Assembly (NCBI RefSeq): GCF_000301055.1
Contig: NZ_JH932300.1
Coordinates: 725,339-789,338 of the forward strand
Direction of reading: 5' to 3'
Length of the DNA: 64,000 bases
Source of the DNA: Falseniella ignava CCUG 37419
Lineage (GTDB): Bacteria; Bacillota; Bacilli; Lactobacillales; Aerococcaceae
Positions 27,757-38,130 of this stretch are shown here, piece after piece. The notes under the pieces are model-generated. The model searched no databases and was not told the DNA's origin. It saw nothing but the letters and a program-made list of their open reading frames with translations. Made by a program: the position numbers and the translations under genes. Numbering within the stretch: position 1 is the stretch's first letter; the number at the start of each line of letters is the position of its first letter.

Positions 27757-29658
27757 TTATATTATTCGTTGATCAAACGGATCGGTTGTATGACTATCTT
27801 GAATTCGTTTGAACAACTTTTCTATGGTTGCATTGACAAATTCAATTAAAACAGGACGCCCATGAGGACAATGGAATGGATCTTTTAACGTTCCCAATTG
27901 TTCAATAAGAAATTGTGCTTGTTTTGAATCCAAGTAATGATTCGCCTTAATTGCCCCTTTACAACTTTGCATAATAATACTTCGCTCTTTTAATTCATTC
28001 ACAGTTAAGTTTGGTTCATTCATTAATAAATCAATTAAATTTGGTATAAATTGATCCAACTGTGTATCTTTCAGCCAAACAGGGTAACTATCAAGTTTAT
28101 AAGTTTGTTCACCAAACGGTTCAATTGAAATGCCTAGTCGTTCTAAATCGGATTGAATTTCTAATAACTGAGAAATCTGTGCACTCGATAAATGAATTAA
28201 TTCTGGCATTAACAACGTCTGTTGTTCTTGAATCGGATAATCTTCAGCCATAAAGTGCTCATAATTAATTTTTTCTTGAGCCGCATGTTGATCAATCAAA
28301 TAAAACCCACGTTCATTTTCTGCAATTAAATAAGTACCATGAATCTGTCCGACATACCTTAAGGCATTAAAATCAATGAAATGATTGGTTTCTGTTGATT
28401 CCAATGATAACTGATTTGAAACTTGCCCCGCTTCACTTGTTTCCTCTTTGACAAATTCTACCGATTCAGCTTGTTCATTGGATAACTCTGAATCAAGTAG
28501 ACTAGCTGGTGAATCCGTTCTTTGAAAATAATTTGCGATTTTGTTAGATTGTAGTGTGTTTTCGGAAGGTTCAGATAAATCACGGGAAAGATTTGATTGA
28601 TAGGGTGAATATTTTTCATTAACTTCTGTCCTTTCTTTAACTGATTCTACTTCTATTTGGGGTATATTTTGATGTTTTTCTAATTGTTCATGAATCGCTT
28701 CTGTAAATAAATCGACTAATTCCTCTTCTTGACTTAGCCGAACGGTATACTTGGTTGGATGGACATTCACATCAACGAGTCGAGGATCTACTTGAACATT
28801 CATTACAGTTATTGGATAGCGTCCAATCATCAATTGGCGCCCATACGCTGCAATCACCCCACGATCGAGTACATGACTATGAACAGGACGACCATTGATC
28901 ATCCAGTGCATATAGTAGCGATTTGTTCGCGTTAGATTTGTAGGAGAAATATAGCCATCCACTTTAAAAGTTGAATTACTTGCTTGAATTGAAATTAACT
29001 GACGGGCAATCGATGGATGATAGACGTTTGCAATAGCCTGTAGTAAATCTGACCAGCCACTTGTCCGGTAGATTAACTTATCATTATGAAACAATTCAAA
29101 ACGAATATTAGGATGCGCCATTGAGATATTTTGAATAAAGCGAGTTGTATGTGATAACTCCGTTTGAAGTCGTTTTAGATGCTTCAAACGAGCGGGTGTA
29201 TTATAAAATAACCGTTCAACCGTAATTCTCGTTCCTAATCGTGCATTCGTAACGGATTCACTGATGATTTCTCCACCTTTTAACTCGATTTGATATCCTT
29301 TATCTTGTTCTGGTTGAGTTGATTCCATTAAAACGTGGCTGACTGAGGCAATACTAGCGAGTGCCTCACCCCGAAATCCCAGAGTACGAATCGCAAATAA
29401 GTCATTCGTATCGTACAATTTACTGGTTGCATGAGGCAAAAAAGCGTGACGTAGATCATTTTGACTCAGACCTATCCCATTATCACTAACTTTTATGCCT
29501 TCGATACCAGCTTCTGTTAGTTCAACAATAATTTCTGTTGCTTGCGCATCAATCGAATTTTCCACCAATTCTTTAACGACGGATGAAGGCCGTTCGATCA
29601 CTTCACCTGCCGCAATTTGATTCGCTAAAGTATCTGACATCTGTTTAACAATATCCAT
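27757..29658 (-). CDS. mutL: DNA mismatch repair endonuclease MutL
   Basis: A 633-residue mismatch repair protein. The N-terminal GHKL ATPase has AGEVIERPSSVVKELVENS, DNGIG and the GFRGEALASI loop. The C-terminal domain contains DQHAAQEKINYE (the metal-binding endonuclease motif), SCKGAIKANH and CPHGRP, so the nicking activity found in bacteria without MutH should be intact. The central linker (about 330-430) is low-complexity and acidic. It lies 9 bp after mutS. Confidence 0.97.
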   Translation of the reverse strand: MDIVKQMSDTLANQIAAGEVIERPSSVVKELVENSIDAQATEIIVELTEAGIEGIKVSDNGIGLSQNDLRHAFLPHATSKLYDTNDLFAIRTLGFRGEALASIASVSHVLMESTQPEQDKGYQIELKGGEIISESVTNARLGTRITVERLFYNTPARLKHLKRLQTELSHTTRFIQNISMAHPNIRFELFHNDKLIYRTSGWSDLLQAIANVYHPSIARQLISIQASNSTFKVDGYISPTNLTRTNRYYMHWMINGRPVHSHVLDRGVIAAYGRQLMIGRYPITVMNVQVDPRLVDVNVHPTKYTVRLSQEEELVDLFTEAIHEQLEKHQNIPQIEVESVKERTEVNEKYSPYQSNLSRDLSEPSENTLQSNKIANYFQRTDSPASLLDSELSNEQAESVEFVKEETSEAGQVSNQLSLESTETNHFIDFNALRYVGQIHGTYLIAENERGFYLIDQHAAQEKINYEHFMAEDYPIQEQQTLLMPELIHLSSAQISQLLEIQSDLERLGISIEPFGEQTYKLDSYPVWLKDTQLDQFIPNLIDLLMNEPNLTVNELKERSIIMQSCKGAIKANHYLDSKQAQFLIEQLGTLKDPFHCPHGRPVLIEFVNATIEKLFKRIQDSHTTDPFDQRII

Positions 29659-29667
29659 CTCTTACCT

Positions 29668-32223
29668 CTAACTTTCGTTAACATCTCTTTGAAGCTCTAC
29701 CAAAAGATTTAGCGCATCAACCGGCGTTAATTGATTAACATCCAACGCTTTAATTTTATTTATTATCTCAGAACTTAATGCTGTTGTTTGTATCTCTTTC
29801 TTTTCTTGTATTGTTTCTCTAACATTCGGCAAATACTTGGCTTGAGACTCTAACGCTTCTAAAATTTCTGCACTCTGCCGAATTACTTGCTTTGGTAGAC
29901 CAGCAATTTGTGCTACATGAATACCATAGCTACGGTCAGAAGGTCCTTCCAATACTTTATGCAGGAAAACCAGTTCGCCATTTAGTTCCTCGCTACCTAC
30001 ATGAATATTACGAACAGCTGGAAGATCCGAATCGAGTCGTGTTAATTCATGATAATGTGTAGAAAAAATTGTTAAACATTGAATTTCTTGAGCTATGTAT
30101 CGAATAATCCCTTCGGCTAATGCCATTCCATCATATGTTGCTGTTCCACGCCCTAATTCATCAAATAGCAGCAAACTATTTGCCGTAGCTTCTTTCAACG
30201 CTACTTGAGTTTCCATCATTTCGACCATAAAGGTACTTTGACCTAAAGTCGTATCATCTGCGCTACCAATTCGGGTGAATATTTTATCTATTATTGGCAA
30301 TTTAGCACTTGTCGCAGGAACAAAACTTCCTATTTGACATAGAATAAAGCAATAAGCAATTTGACGCATATAAGTACTTTTACCTGACATATTGGGCCCC
30401 GTTAAAATATGTAAATAATTCTCTGAGGTGCTTGAAAAATCATTAGGCACAAAATTTGTTTTTTTAATTAATTTCTCAACAACCGGATGGCGTGACTGAA
30501 TAATTTCAACATCTTTCGGCTGAGAAACAATTTGAGGCTGGACATAATCCTCTTGATCTGCCAACGAGGCAAAAGCAGATAAGACATCTAATTCAGCAAC
30601 TTGCATCGCTAATTGTTGAAGTGGCTCAATATAGTTCAAAATTTGTTCACGAAGCTCAACGAACAATTGATATTCTAAAGCGGTTGATTTTTCTTTGGCA
30701 TTTAAAATCGTTTGTTCAATCTCTTTTAATTCATCTGTAAAGAAACGTTCAGAATTCGCTAACGTTTGTTTTCGGATATAGCGGGGATCATCTAATTCTG
30801 CTGCTTGAACTCGACTAATCTCAATATAGTATCCGAAAACTTTATTAAAGCCAACCTTTAATGTTTTAAGCCCAGTTCGTTCACGTTCATCAACTTGCAA
30901 TTGAGCTAGCCAATCTTCTCCGTGTTCTAAAGCATCCCGGTATTGGTCCAATGTTTCATGGACTCCTGATCGAATCAAATTTCCTTCACTTGAGGATAAA
31001 GGAGGATTATCAATCAATACGGATGAAATAAGGTTAATTAATTCACTAAAATCATTCAACAATTGAAATGATACTGAAGAATCGAATTGATTCATCGAAT
31101 CTAAAATTTGATTTATGGTTCGAACTTCGCAAAGCGATTGATAGAGATGGTCAATATCTTTGGGATTAGCATAACCTAGACTAATTTTAGATATTAATCT
31201 TTCTAAATCATAAATATTTTTGAGCGAATTGACTAAATCCATTCGCTCAAAGTAAGCAGATAAGAAGGCGGCTACTTTCTTATGTCGCGCTTCAATCTTT
31301 TGCTGATTAATTAAGGGTTTATCTAACCAACGCGCTAACAATCTACCTCCCATTGCTGTTTGTGTTTGGTCGATATAGGATAAAAGAGATCCTTTGCGTT
31401 TATGTGTACGTAACGAGCGAGTGAGCTCAAGCTGAATATTAGTGTAATGATTTAGTTGCATCGCTTGATCTATGGCATAACGCTGGACAGGTTTAAGATG
31501 TGCAAATGATTCCATTTGCAAACGATTCAAATAACTTAATAAATATTCATAAATCGGAGCTTCATTACTTGTAAGTTCTTCAATGAGTGAGGTTGGATAA
31601 ACTATTTTTGATTCAGGTAACGCATGTTCAGTAAACGTAATTGATTCAACTGTTTTAAATTGATAAATCATTTCTTTTAAAAATGTTGGAATAATTATTT
31701 CACTGGGATGAACACTTTGAATTTCATTCCATAGCATTTCTGTATCGCCGCAGCACGTTAAATAACTTTCACCTGTGGCTATATCGATATAACAAAGACC
31801 AAAATCGTTATCTGTTAACGGGTAGATTGCTGCTAAGAAATTATTTTCTTTGCGATCTCCTACTTGGTCATCAACGTAAGTGCCCGGCGTAATCGTTCGA
31901 ACAATTCCACGTTTAACCATACCCTTTACGCTCTTCGGATCTTCTAACTGCTCGCAGATGGCAATTTTATAACCAGCATCAATTAATTTTTTAATATAGT
32001 CATTGGCTGCGTGATATGGGACGCCACACATTGGAATCGGATTATCATCATTTTTATTTCGCGAAGTTAAAGTGATTTCTAATACTTTAGCTGCTGTAAG
32101 CGCATCCTCATAAAACATTTCATAAAAATCACCCAATCGATAGAAAAGAATAGCATCTGGACAGGTTCTTTTTATTTCAAAATATTGTTCCATCATTGGC
32201 GTTAACTTCGCTGGTTTACTCAT
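29668..32223 (-). CDS. mutS: DNA mismatch repair protein MutS
   Basis: An 851-residue mismatch sensor. The N-terminal mismatch-reading FYEMF motif (RLGDFYEMFYEDA, near residue 27), the clamp and lever domains and the C-terminal ABC ATPase with GPNMSGKSTYMRQ, TFMVEM and LFDELGRGTATYDG are complete. It begins the mutS-mutL-ruvA-ruvB-queA-dnaE run, 23 bp after the flavin oxidoreductase gene. Confidence 0.98.
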   Translation of the reverse strand: MSKPAKLTPMMEQYFEIKRTCPDAILFYRLGDFYEMFYEDALTAAKVLEITLTSRNKNDDNPIPMCGVPYHAANDYIKKLIDAGYKIAICEQLEDPKSVKGMVKRGIVRTITPGTYVDDQVGDRKENNFLAAIYPLTDNDFGLCYIDIATGESYLTCCGDTEMLWNEIQSVHPSEIIIPTFLKEMIYQFKTVESITFTEHALPESKIVYPTSLIEELTSNEAPIYEYLLSYLNRLQMESFAHLKPVQRYAIDQAMQLNHYTNIQLELTRSLRTHKRKGSLLSYIDQTQTAMGGRLLARWLDKPLINQQKIEARHKKVAAFLSAYFERMDLVNSLKNIYDLERLISKISLGYANPKDIDHLYQSLCEVRTINQILDSMNQFDSSVSFQLLNDFSELINLISSVLIDNPPLSSSEGNLIRSGVHETLDQYRDALEHGEDWLAQLQVDERERTGLKTLKVGFNKVFGYYIEISRVQAAELDDPRYIRKQTLANSERFFTDELKEIEQTILNAKEKSTALEYQLFVELREQILNYIEPLQQLAMQVAELDVLSAFASLADQEDYVQPQIVSQPKDVEIIQSRHPVVEKLIKKTNFVPNDFSSTSENYLHILTGPNMSGKSTYMRQIAYCFILCQIGSFVPATSAKLPIIDKIFTRIGSADDTTLGQSTFMVEMMETQVALKEATANSLLLFDELGRGTATYDGMALAEGIIRYIAQEIQCLTIFSTHYHELTRLDSDLPAVRNIHVGSEELNGELVFLHKVLEGPSDRSYGIHVAQIAGLPKQVIRQSAEILEALESQAKYLPNVRETIQEKKEIQTTALSSEIINKIKALDVNQLTPVDALNLLVELQRDVNES

Positions 32224-32246
32224 GATATCATCCTTCTCTGTTATTA

Positions 32247-33236
32247 CTATGAATGGGTCGTAATCACTTCTTTAATGATACGATAACTTTCTTCGAGCTG
32301 TTCAATTTCAGGTGAATAGGAAACAATCATGACTTCATCGGGATGATATTTTGTATTAATATCTTTCCAAACATTGGCTACTTCCTCTGGATTACCGTAT
32401 AGGTTAATCCCACCTCTTGTTTTCAAGAAGAATTTCTCGACCGTTGTTAAATGATTATAAAAACTTATATCTGGAGTTTGAATTTGGCCAGATTCACCTC
32501 GAGCAATTTGAATCGAATGAAAATCCCAAATGCTCTTCATTTCTTCTGCTTTTTCAGTTGTCTCTTGCGCCGTACCGATCATCGCTAAAATTAAATAAGG
32601 TTCTTGCAAATATTCAGAAGGGACAAATTGTTCGCGATATATTTCAATTGCTTTATCTAAAAAATTGGGTGAGAAATGTCCCGCAAAAGCGTATGGCAGT
32701 CCTAAATCTGCTGCAATCTGGGCTGACGTGGTGGTACTCCCGAGTATATATAATGGAACTTGGCGATCAATTGCTGGAACTGCAATGACGCTTTCTTGTG
32801 ATTCTGCTGGACCAAAATATCTTTGTAGTGCACGGATGCCGTCTTTGAAGCCTTCTTCTGAAGTTTCTCCATGATAAATCAATTGAGCTGTTTCTGTATC
32901 CGTCCCAGGTGCTCTACCTAATGATAAATCGACTCTGCCAGGATGCAAAACGTCTAACATGCCATAAGTTTCTGCGACTTGAAGGGGCGTATGATTTGGT
33001 AACATCACTCCACCAGCACCAACACGAATGTTTTCTGTTGCATCCAAAACATATTGGATTAGAACAGACGTTGCTGTTGAAATGACCCCCGGTGAATTAT
33101 GGTGTTCTGCAATCCAATAACGATCATAACCTAATTTTTCTACAATTTGAGCAAGTTCTCTTCCGCGGCGGATTGCATCAATTGGCTGATCCTGTAAAAA
33201 AACTGGGAACAAATTGAGTGCTGATAGTTTAACCAT
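32247..33236 (-). CDS. LLM-class (luciferase-like) flavin-dependent oxidoreductase
   Basis: A 329-residue TIM-barrel protein of the bacterial luciferase-like family. Typical features are LSALNLFPVF at the start, YDRYWIAEHHNSPGV, GAGGVMLPNHTPLQVAE, RVDLSLGRAPGTD and the C-terminal YGNPEEVANVWKDI. Close family members of this type (MsnO8/YtmO-like) are poorly defined; FMN-dependent monooxygenation is assumed from the fold. The ATG at 33236 follows GGGAGGAAT. It has its own extended -10 promoter. Confidence 0.85.
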   Translation of the reverse strand: MVKLSALNLFPVFLQDQPIDAIRRGRELAQIVEKLGYDRYWIAEHHNSPGVISTATSVLIQYVLDATENIRVGAGGVMLPNHTPLQVAETYGMLDVLHPGRVDLSLGRAPGTDTETAQLIYHGETSEEGFKDGIRALQRYFGPAESQESVIAVPAIDRQVPLYILGSTTTSAQIAADLGLPYAFAGHFSPNFLDKAIEIYREQFVPSEYLQEPYLILAMIGTAQETTEKAEEMKSIWDFHSIQIARGESGQIQTPDISFYNHLTTVEKFFLKTRGGINLYGNPEEVANVWKDINTKYHPDEVMIVSYSPEIEQLEESYRIIKEVITTHS

Positions 33237-33268
33237 AATAATTCCTCCCAACAAAGTTCTTTATAATA

Positions 33269-33297
33269 ATTATACCAAAATCCTTCATTAGACTAAA
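33269..33297 (-). promoter_or_regulatory. extended -10 promoter before the oxidoreductase-mutS run
   Basis: Minus strand: TTTAGT (33292-33297), a 17-bp spacer and perfect TATAAT (33269-33274) with an upstream TGG. It probably serves the oxidoreductase gene and the mutS-dnaE run. Confidence 0.72.
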
Positions 33298-33308
33298 GTT
33301 AAGCGAAT

Positions 33309-33338
33309 GAAAAAAGATTAGGCATTATCGCCTAATCT
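33309..33338 (-). terminator. terminator of rny
   Basis: Perfect 9-bp stem AGATTAGGC/GCCTAATCT (33315-33323 with 33330-33338) followed by six U on the minus strand, just after the rny stop. Confidence 0.92.
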
Positions 33339-33350
33339 CAATATCAAAAA

Positions 33351-34910
33351 TTATTTTGCATAGTCAATAGCTCGCGTTTCGCGAATAACTGTTACCTTAA
33401 TATTGCCTGGATAAGTCATTTCTCGTTCAATTTGAAGTTTAATATCACGAGCTAATTTAACAGCTTGCGCATCATTAATTTGATCTGGTTCAACCATCAC
33501 ACGGATTTCGCGTCCTGCTTGAATCGCAAAAGCGTTTGAAACCCCTTGGTAGCTGTTAGATATTTCTTCAAGTTGTTCAAGTCGTCGAATATAATTTTCT
33601 AATGATTCATTACGAGCACCTGGTCTAGAAGCGGAGAAAGCATCTGCTACAGCCACAATAACTGATATTAATGAAGTTGGTTGTGTATCACCATGATGAG
33701 CAGCAATCGCATTGATAACCACTTTCGGTTCTTGGTAACGACGTGCAATTTCAGCACCAATTTCAACGTGAGTCCCCTCAACCTCATGGTCTAACGCTTT
33801 CCCAATATCGTGTAGTAGTCCAGCACGACGTGCTAACATTTCATCTTGACCAATCTCAACCGCTATAAAACCAGCCAGTTTTGCCACTTCCATCGAGTGC
33901 TTTAAGACATTCTGTCCATAACTCGTACGATAAGCTAAACGTCCAATAATCTTAATCAAATCGGGATGCATTGAGTGAAGCCCCAATTCAAAGATTGCTT
34001 CTTCCCCAGCTTCACGAATTTTCTCATCGATTTCTTTGCGTGATCTTTCAACCATTTCTTCGATTCGTGCAGGATGAATTCGTCCATCTTGAATTAATTT
34101 ATCAAGTGCTGTGCTAGCAATTTTACGACGAATTGGATCAAAACCACTTAAGACGACCGTATCGGGCGTATCATCGATAATTAAATCAATTCCTGTCAGG
34201 CTTTCAAACGTTCGAATATTCCGTCCTTCTCTACCGATAATTCGACCTTTCATATCATCATTTGGTAAATGGACTACGGTTAAGGTATTGTCCGTGACGA
34301 TATCCGTAGACGTCCGTTGAATTGCCTGTAAAATAATATTTTTTGCTGTTCGATCTGCTGTATTACGAGCTTCTTGTTCAGCATCACGAATCATCGTAGC
34401 AATTTCATTTGTCAGTGATTCTTCGGTATCTTTCAAAACAATTGCTTTAGCTTCATCGGGTGACATCGCAGCCACACGGTAAAGTTCTTCTTCCTGTTGT
34501 TGAATCAATTGACCAATTTCTTGCTCTTTATCGACTAGCTGTTGTTGTTTTACTTCAAACTCAGCTAGTTTCGCTTCAAGCTGACTATCGCGTTGATCTA
34601 ATAAATTACTGCGATTATCTAGGTTTTCTTCACGATGAATCATTCGTGCTTCAGACCGACTTACTTCATTCCGACGTTCTTTTAATTCCTCTTCGACCTC
34701 ATTACGGTACTTAAGATTTTCTTCCTTCGCCTCGAAAAGCGCTTCACGCTTAAGTATTTGTGCTTGTTTGATAGCGTCATCTACAATAACATCCGCATTG
34801 AGTCTTGCTTTTTCAATATTTCGTTCATCAGAAGCTTTTTTAAATAAAAAGCCCATTACTAATCCTACAATTAAGGCAACAATCACAAAGGCGATTAACT
34901 TTAAGTCCAT
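33351..34910 (-). CDS. rny: ribonuclease Y
   Basis: A 519-residue membrane-anchored endoribonuclease that starts mRNA decay in Firmicutes. An N-terminal transmembrane helix (about 5-24) precedes a long charged coiled coil (about 30-200), a KH domain ([20 protein letters not shown]) and an HD metal-dependent domain with [12 protein letters not shown]. The ATG at 34910 lies 8 nt after AAGGAGG; an upstream GTG at 34919 is within the ribosome site. It follows recA and has its own promoter. Confidence 0.96.
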   Translation of the reverse strand: MDLKLIAFVIVALIVGLVMGFLFKKASDERNIEKARLNADVIVDDAIKQAQILKREALFEAKEENLKYRNEVEEELKERRNEVSRSEARMIHREENLDNRSNLLDQRDSQLEAKLAEFEVKQQQLVDKEQEIGQLIQQQEEELYRVAAMSPDEAKAIVLKDTEESLTNEIATMIRDAEQEARNTADRTAKNIILQAIQRTSTDIVTDNTLTVVHLPNDDMKGRIIGREGRNIRTFESLTGIDLIIDDTPDTVVLSGFDPIRRKIASTALDKLIQDGRIHPARIEEMVERSRKEIDEKIREAGEEAIFELGLHSMHPDLIKIIGRLAYRTSYGQNVLKHSMEVAKLAGFIAVEIGQDEMLARRAGLLHDIGKALDHEVEGTHVEIGAEIARRYQEPKVVINAIAAHHGDTQPTSLISVIVAVADAFSASRPGARNESLENYIRRLEQLEEISNSYQGVSNAFAIQAGREIRVMVEPDQINDAQAVKLARDIKLQIEREMTYPGNIKVTVIRETRAIDYAK

Positions 34911-34980
34911 AAGAGTCACCTCCTTGATTGTTTATTTTTATTCAATTATATTTAATAATTAATTGTGTTTCCACTTCTTA

Positions 34981-35009
34981 ATCTTATGCTTAATTGCAAG
35001 AATAGTCAA
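34981..35009 (-). promoter_or_regulatory. SigA-type promoter of rny
   Basis: Minus strand: TTGACT (35004-35009), a 17-bp spacer and TAAGAT (34981-34986), in the gap after recA. Confidence 0.72.
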
Positions 35010-35039
35010 ATATCTTTTGCCCTTTAAATGAGATAATCA

Positions 35040-36101
35040 TTATTCATCGAAAAGTAAGTCAGTAGATATTTCTTCACTACCTTGTTCTGCAGATTCTTCA
35101 GCAGGTGCGTCCGTTTTAAAATAATGTTGGCGGACTCTTTCTTCAATTTCGGCTAAAATTTCAGGATTTTGTTCTAAGAAATCTTTAGCATTTTCCCGGC
35201 CTTGGCCAATGCGTTCATCTTCATATGAATACCATGACCCTGCTTTATGCATAATATCTGCTTCTGATGCGAGGTCGACAATCTCTCCAGTTTTTGAAAT
35301 ACCCTTACCATAAATAATATCAACGACAGCTTCTTTAAATGGCGGGGCCACTTTATTTTTAACAATTTTAATTCGCGTACGATTTCCAATAAAATCTGAT
35401 TTATCTTTAATTGTTTCAGTACGACGTACTTCTAAGCGAATCGTTGAATAGAATTTTAAAGCACGGCCTCCGGGTGTTGTTTCCGGGTTACCAAACATAA
35501 CGCCAACTTTTTCACGAATTTGGTTAATAAAGAAACAAATCGTTTTGGTTTTATTAATTGAACCTGATAATTTACGTAGAGCTTGAGACATCAGTCGGGC
35601 TTGAAGTCCAATGTGAGAATCACCCATCTCCCCTTCAATTTCTGCCCGAGGAACTAAGGCTGCTACAGAGTCCACAACGATAATATCAATAGCTCCTGAA
35701 GAGACAAGCGCATCTGCAATTTCTAAAGCTTGTTCCCCGGTGTCTGGTTGAGATAATAATAACTCTTCAATATTGACGCCTAAATTTTGAGCATATACTG
35801 GATCTAAGGCATGTTCCGCATCAATAAAAGCTGCGATGCCACCTTGACGTTGTACCTCAGCAATAGCATGTAAAGCGACGGTTGTTTTACCTGAAGACTC
35901 TGGACCGTAACATTCAATAATTCTTCCACGAGGATAACCACCCACTCCTAATGCCATATCGAGTAGGATTGATCCCGATGAGACCGTTGATATTTTCATA
36001 CTCGTTTGTTCTCCAAGACGCATTACTGCCCCTTTTCCAAAATCTTTTTCGATATTTTTTAAGGCCATCTCTAAGGCTTTTTTACGATCATTTGTTGTCA
36101 T
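35040..36101 (-). CDS. recA: recombinase RecA
   Basis: A 353-residue recombinase and SOS co-protease. Walker A is GPESSGKTT; the DNA-binding loop region with [25 protein letters not shown] and the MAW-type segment [16 protein letters not shown] are conserved, and the C-terminal tail is acidic as usual. A LexA-type box and a strong promoter lie upstream, overlapping the end of cinA, so recA can be induced on its own by DNA damage. Confidence 0.99.
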   Translation of the reverse strand: MTTNDRKKALEMALKNIEKDFGKGAVMRLGEQTSMKISTVSSGSILLDMALGVGGYPRGRIIECYGPESSGKTTVALHAIAEVQRQGGIAAFIDAEHALDPVYAQNLGVNIEELLLSQPDTGEQALEIADALVSSGAIDIIVVDSVAALVPRAEIEGEMGDSHIGLQARLMSQALRKLSGSINKTKTICFFINQIREKVGVMFGNPETTPGGRALKFYSTIRLEVRRTETIKDKSDFIGNRTRIKIVKNKVAPPFKEAVVDIIYGKGISKTGEIVDLASEADIMHKAGSWYSYEDERIGQGRENAKDFLEQNPEILAEIEERVRQHYFKTDAPAEESAEQGSEEISTDLLFDE

Positions 36102-36130
36102 GATGTTCCTCCATTTTCTTATCTGATACT

Positions 36131-36159
36131 ATTCTACTTTGTTTATACATGATAATCAA
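36131..36159 (-). promoter_or_regulatory. SigA-type promoter of recA
   Basis: Minus strand: TTGATT (36154-36159), a 17-bp spacer and TAGAAT (36131-36136), about 30 bp upstream of the recA start. Confidence 0.72.
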
Positions 36160-36166
36160 GAAAATA

Positions 36167-36180
36167 AGAACATTTGTTCT
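36167..36180 (-). promoter_or_regulatory. LexA (DinR) SOS box of recA
   Basis: The perfect palindrome AGAACAWWTGTTCT type (GAAC-N4-GTTC; 36168-36179) matches the Firmicute SOS consensus CGAACATATGTTCG except at its outer bases. It lies 7 bp upstream of the recA -35 box, a repressing position. Confidence 0.85.
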
Positions 36181-36182
36181 TA

Positions 36183-37442
36183 TTATTTGATTAAATTATA
36201 CAATAATCGCATAACTTCATTAACGGAGCGATTACGCACAGCATTACGATTAGGGGCTGGAAAATGATAAACCTTTGAAATAACCGGCTGATCTTTAAAG
36301 GCTATTCCAATATAGACCGTCCCAGGTGATTGGTCTGCAAGCCGGTTTGGTCCAGCTACACCCGTTAAAGATATAGCAATCGTGCTATGAGTTCGTTCTC
36401 TTAATTTTTCTGCCATTGATTGTGCCACTTCATGACTTACGACACTATATTGTTGGATAGTCTGTTCAGGTACTCCTAATAGCTGTGTTTTCATTGGGGT
36501 CTGGTAAGTAACATATCCTCCTCGGACTACTTGTGAAGCTCCAGGAATGGACGTTAATTTAGCTTGAACTAACCCTCCAGTCAGGCTTTCAGCAGCTGAA
36601 AGCGTATAACCTAAACTTTGGCACCGATGAATAATGTATTGTTCAATCGTAAAGTCTTCCCCTTCGCCAATCCAAGGAGAATATAGGGTCTCCTGCAAGC
36701 GCTGTTCCATCCTTGATAAAATTATATCGCATTCTTTATCATTACAAGCATTCGCCGTCACCCGTATCGTAACCATATTATTTTTTGCATAAAGAGCGAT
36801 GGTCGGATTCGTTTGGGCAGTAATTAACGTTTCGATTTGTTTTGCAATGGCTGATTCCCCAATATCGTACAAATGATAATAGCGGGACTGGATAACCATT
36901 GATTCACTTTTAAGTATTTCATTTTTAATAAAAGGAACCACTTGATTCAAAAACATCGCTTCAAGTTCAGCAGGCGGCCCCGGTAAAACGACATAATCAG
37001 TTCTTCCTTGAGTTCTTTCAGAGGTGTAAATTAAACCACAAGCTAATCCTACCTGGTTAATCAAAGTCGTACCGTTAGATATTGTGTAAGCTTGACGAAT
37101 ATTATTCGGAGCCATTTCGCGACCTTTATTCTCAAAATACTGAATATTTTTCTCATGTTGTATATCGCAAACTTCTAACGTCTCGCCTAAAAAATCAGCA
37201 AAGACCTCTTTGGTTAAATCATCCTCAGTCGGTCCTAAACCTCCCGTTATAATAATTAAATCACTTCGTTGCGAAGCCAATTGAAATGCGTTGTAAATTC
37301 GCTCATAGTTATCTCCGATAGTAGTTTGATAAAAAACACCCAAACCTAATTGCAAACATTGTCGACTTAAGAATTGTGCATTTGTATTTAGAATATCACC
37401 CATCAGGATTTCCGTTCCAATTGTGATTAATTCTACTTTCAT
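36183..37442 (-). CDS. cinA: competence/damage-inducible protein CinA
   Basis: A 419-residue two-domain protein. The N-terminal MoCF-like domain (about 1-170) starts with VELITIGTEILMGDILNTNA and contains TGGLGPTEDDLTKE; the C-terminal domain (about 255-419) has the nicotinamide-nucleotide amidase features SAAESLTGGLVQAKLTSIPGAS and SLTGVAGP. It recycles NMN and is associated with competence. ATG 37442 follows TAGGAGGAAA. The cinA-recA pair is conserved in streptococci and relatives. Confidence 0.96.
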   Translation of the reverse strand: MKVELITIGTEILMGDILNTNAQFLSRQCLQLGLGVFYQTTIGDNYERIYNAFQLASQRSDLIIITGGLGPTEDDLTKEVFADFLGETLEVCDIQHEKNIQYFENKGREMAPNNIRQAYTISNGTTLINQVGLACGLIYTSERTQGRTDYVVLPGPPAELEAMFLNQVVPFIKNEILKSESMVIQSRYYHLYDIGESAIAKQIETLITAQTNPTIALYAKNNMVTIRVTANACNDKECDIILSRMEQRLQETLYSPWIGEGEDFTIEQYIIHRCQSLGYTLSAAESLTGGLVQAKLTSIPGASQVVRGGYVTYQTPMKTQLLGVPEQTIQQYSVVSHEVAQSMAEKLRERTHSTIAISLTGVAGPNRLADQSPGTVYIGIAFKDQPVISKVYHFPAPNRNAVRNRSVNEVMRLLYNLIK

Positions 37443-37493
37443 TTTTCCTCCTAATAATAGATACATAAAATAATTTAAAATTTTTGATTAATT

Positions 37494-37529
37494 TAAAAAA
37501 ACTTCTAAAAATATTTCATTTTAGAAGTT
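37494..37529 (-). terminator. terminator of pgsA
   Basis: Perfect 11-bp stem AACTTCTAAAA/TTTTAGAAGTT (37500-37510 with 37519-37529) followed by a U run on the minus strand, 10 bp after the pgsA stop. Confidence 0.9.
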
Positions 37530-37538
37530 AAGTAAAAC

Positions 37539-38129
37539 TTATAAAGAATCTGAAAAGACAAATCGACCTTGGTAAAAGTATTCAATCCCGGAATAAACTG
37601 TGAAAATCAAACAAAGAATTAATAAGATATAGGCAATGTCGACTGAGATTAAGGCAAATCCTATATTATTCAATAAGTAAAAAACAATTGAAAACATCTG
37701 AGTAAAGGTTTTAATCTTTCCTGGTAAAGCAGCCGCCATAACTTTTCCATTGGAACGAGCTAATAATACGCGTAGTCCTGTGACTAATAATTCACGAGAA
37801 ATAATGATTAAAACAATCCAAGCTGGAACTCGTTGTTGTTCTACTAGAACAATAAATGCGGCAATGACTAACAACTTATCGGCCATCGGATCAAAAAACT
37901 CTCCAAAAGCAGTCACAAGATTAAGTTTACGAGCGAGATAGCCATCAAGAAAATCAGTCAAACTTGCAATAATAAATACTATAGCTGCAAGAAGTTGATT
38001 CACTGGAATAACCGCTCCAAGCACCGTCACATCGCCATGAGATGCCGGTAAGTACATCAAAATGATAAATACAGGAATTAAACACATCCTTAAAATTGTC
38101 AATTTATTCGCTATGTTCATTTTAGCCAT
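37539..38129 (-). CDS. pgsA: CDP-diacylglycerol-glycerol-3-phosphate 3-phosphatidyltransferase
   Basis: A 196-residue membrane enzyme making phosphatidylglycerophosphate, the committed step to phosphatidylglycerol. The CDP-alcohol phosphatidyltransferase signature is complete: Asp62, Gly63, Ala66, Arg67, Gly76, Asp80 and Asp84 (LDGYLARK, GEFFDPMADK). About five or six transmembrane segments are visible. Its start lies 1 bp after the rodZ-like stop and uses a ribosome site inside that gene. Confidence 0.97.
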   Translation of the reverse strand: MAKMNIANKLTILRMCLIPVFIILMYLPASHGDVTVLGAVIPVNQLLAAIVFIIASLTDFLDGYLARKLNLVTAFGEFFDPMADKLLVIAAFIVLVEQQRVPAWIVLIIISRELLVTGLRVLLARSNGKVMAAALPGKIKTFTQMFSIVFYLLNNIGFALISVDIAYILLILCLIFTVYSGIEYFYQGRFVFSDSL

Positions 38130-38130
38130 A

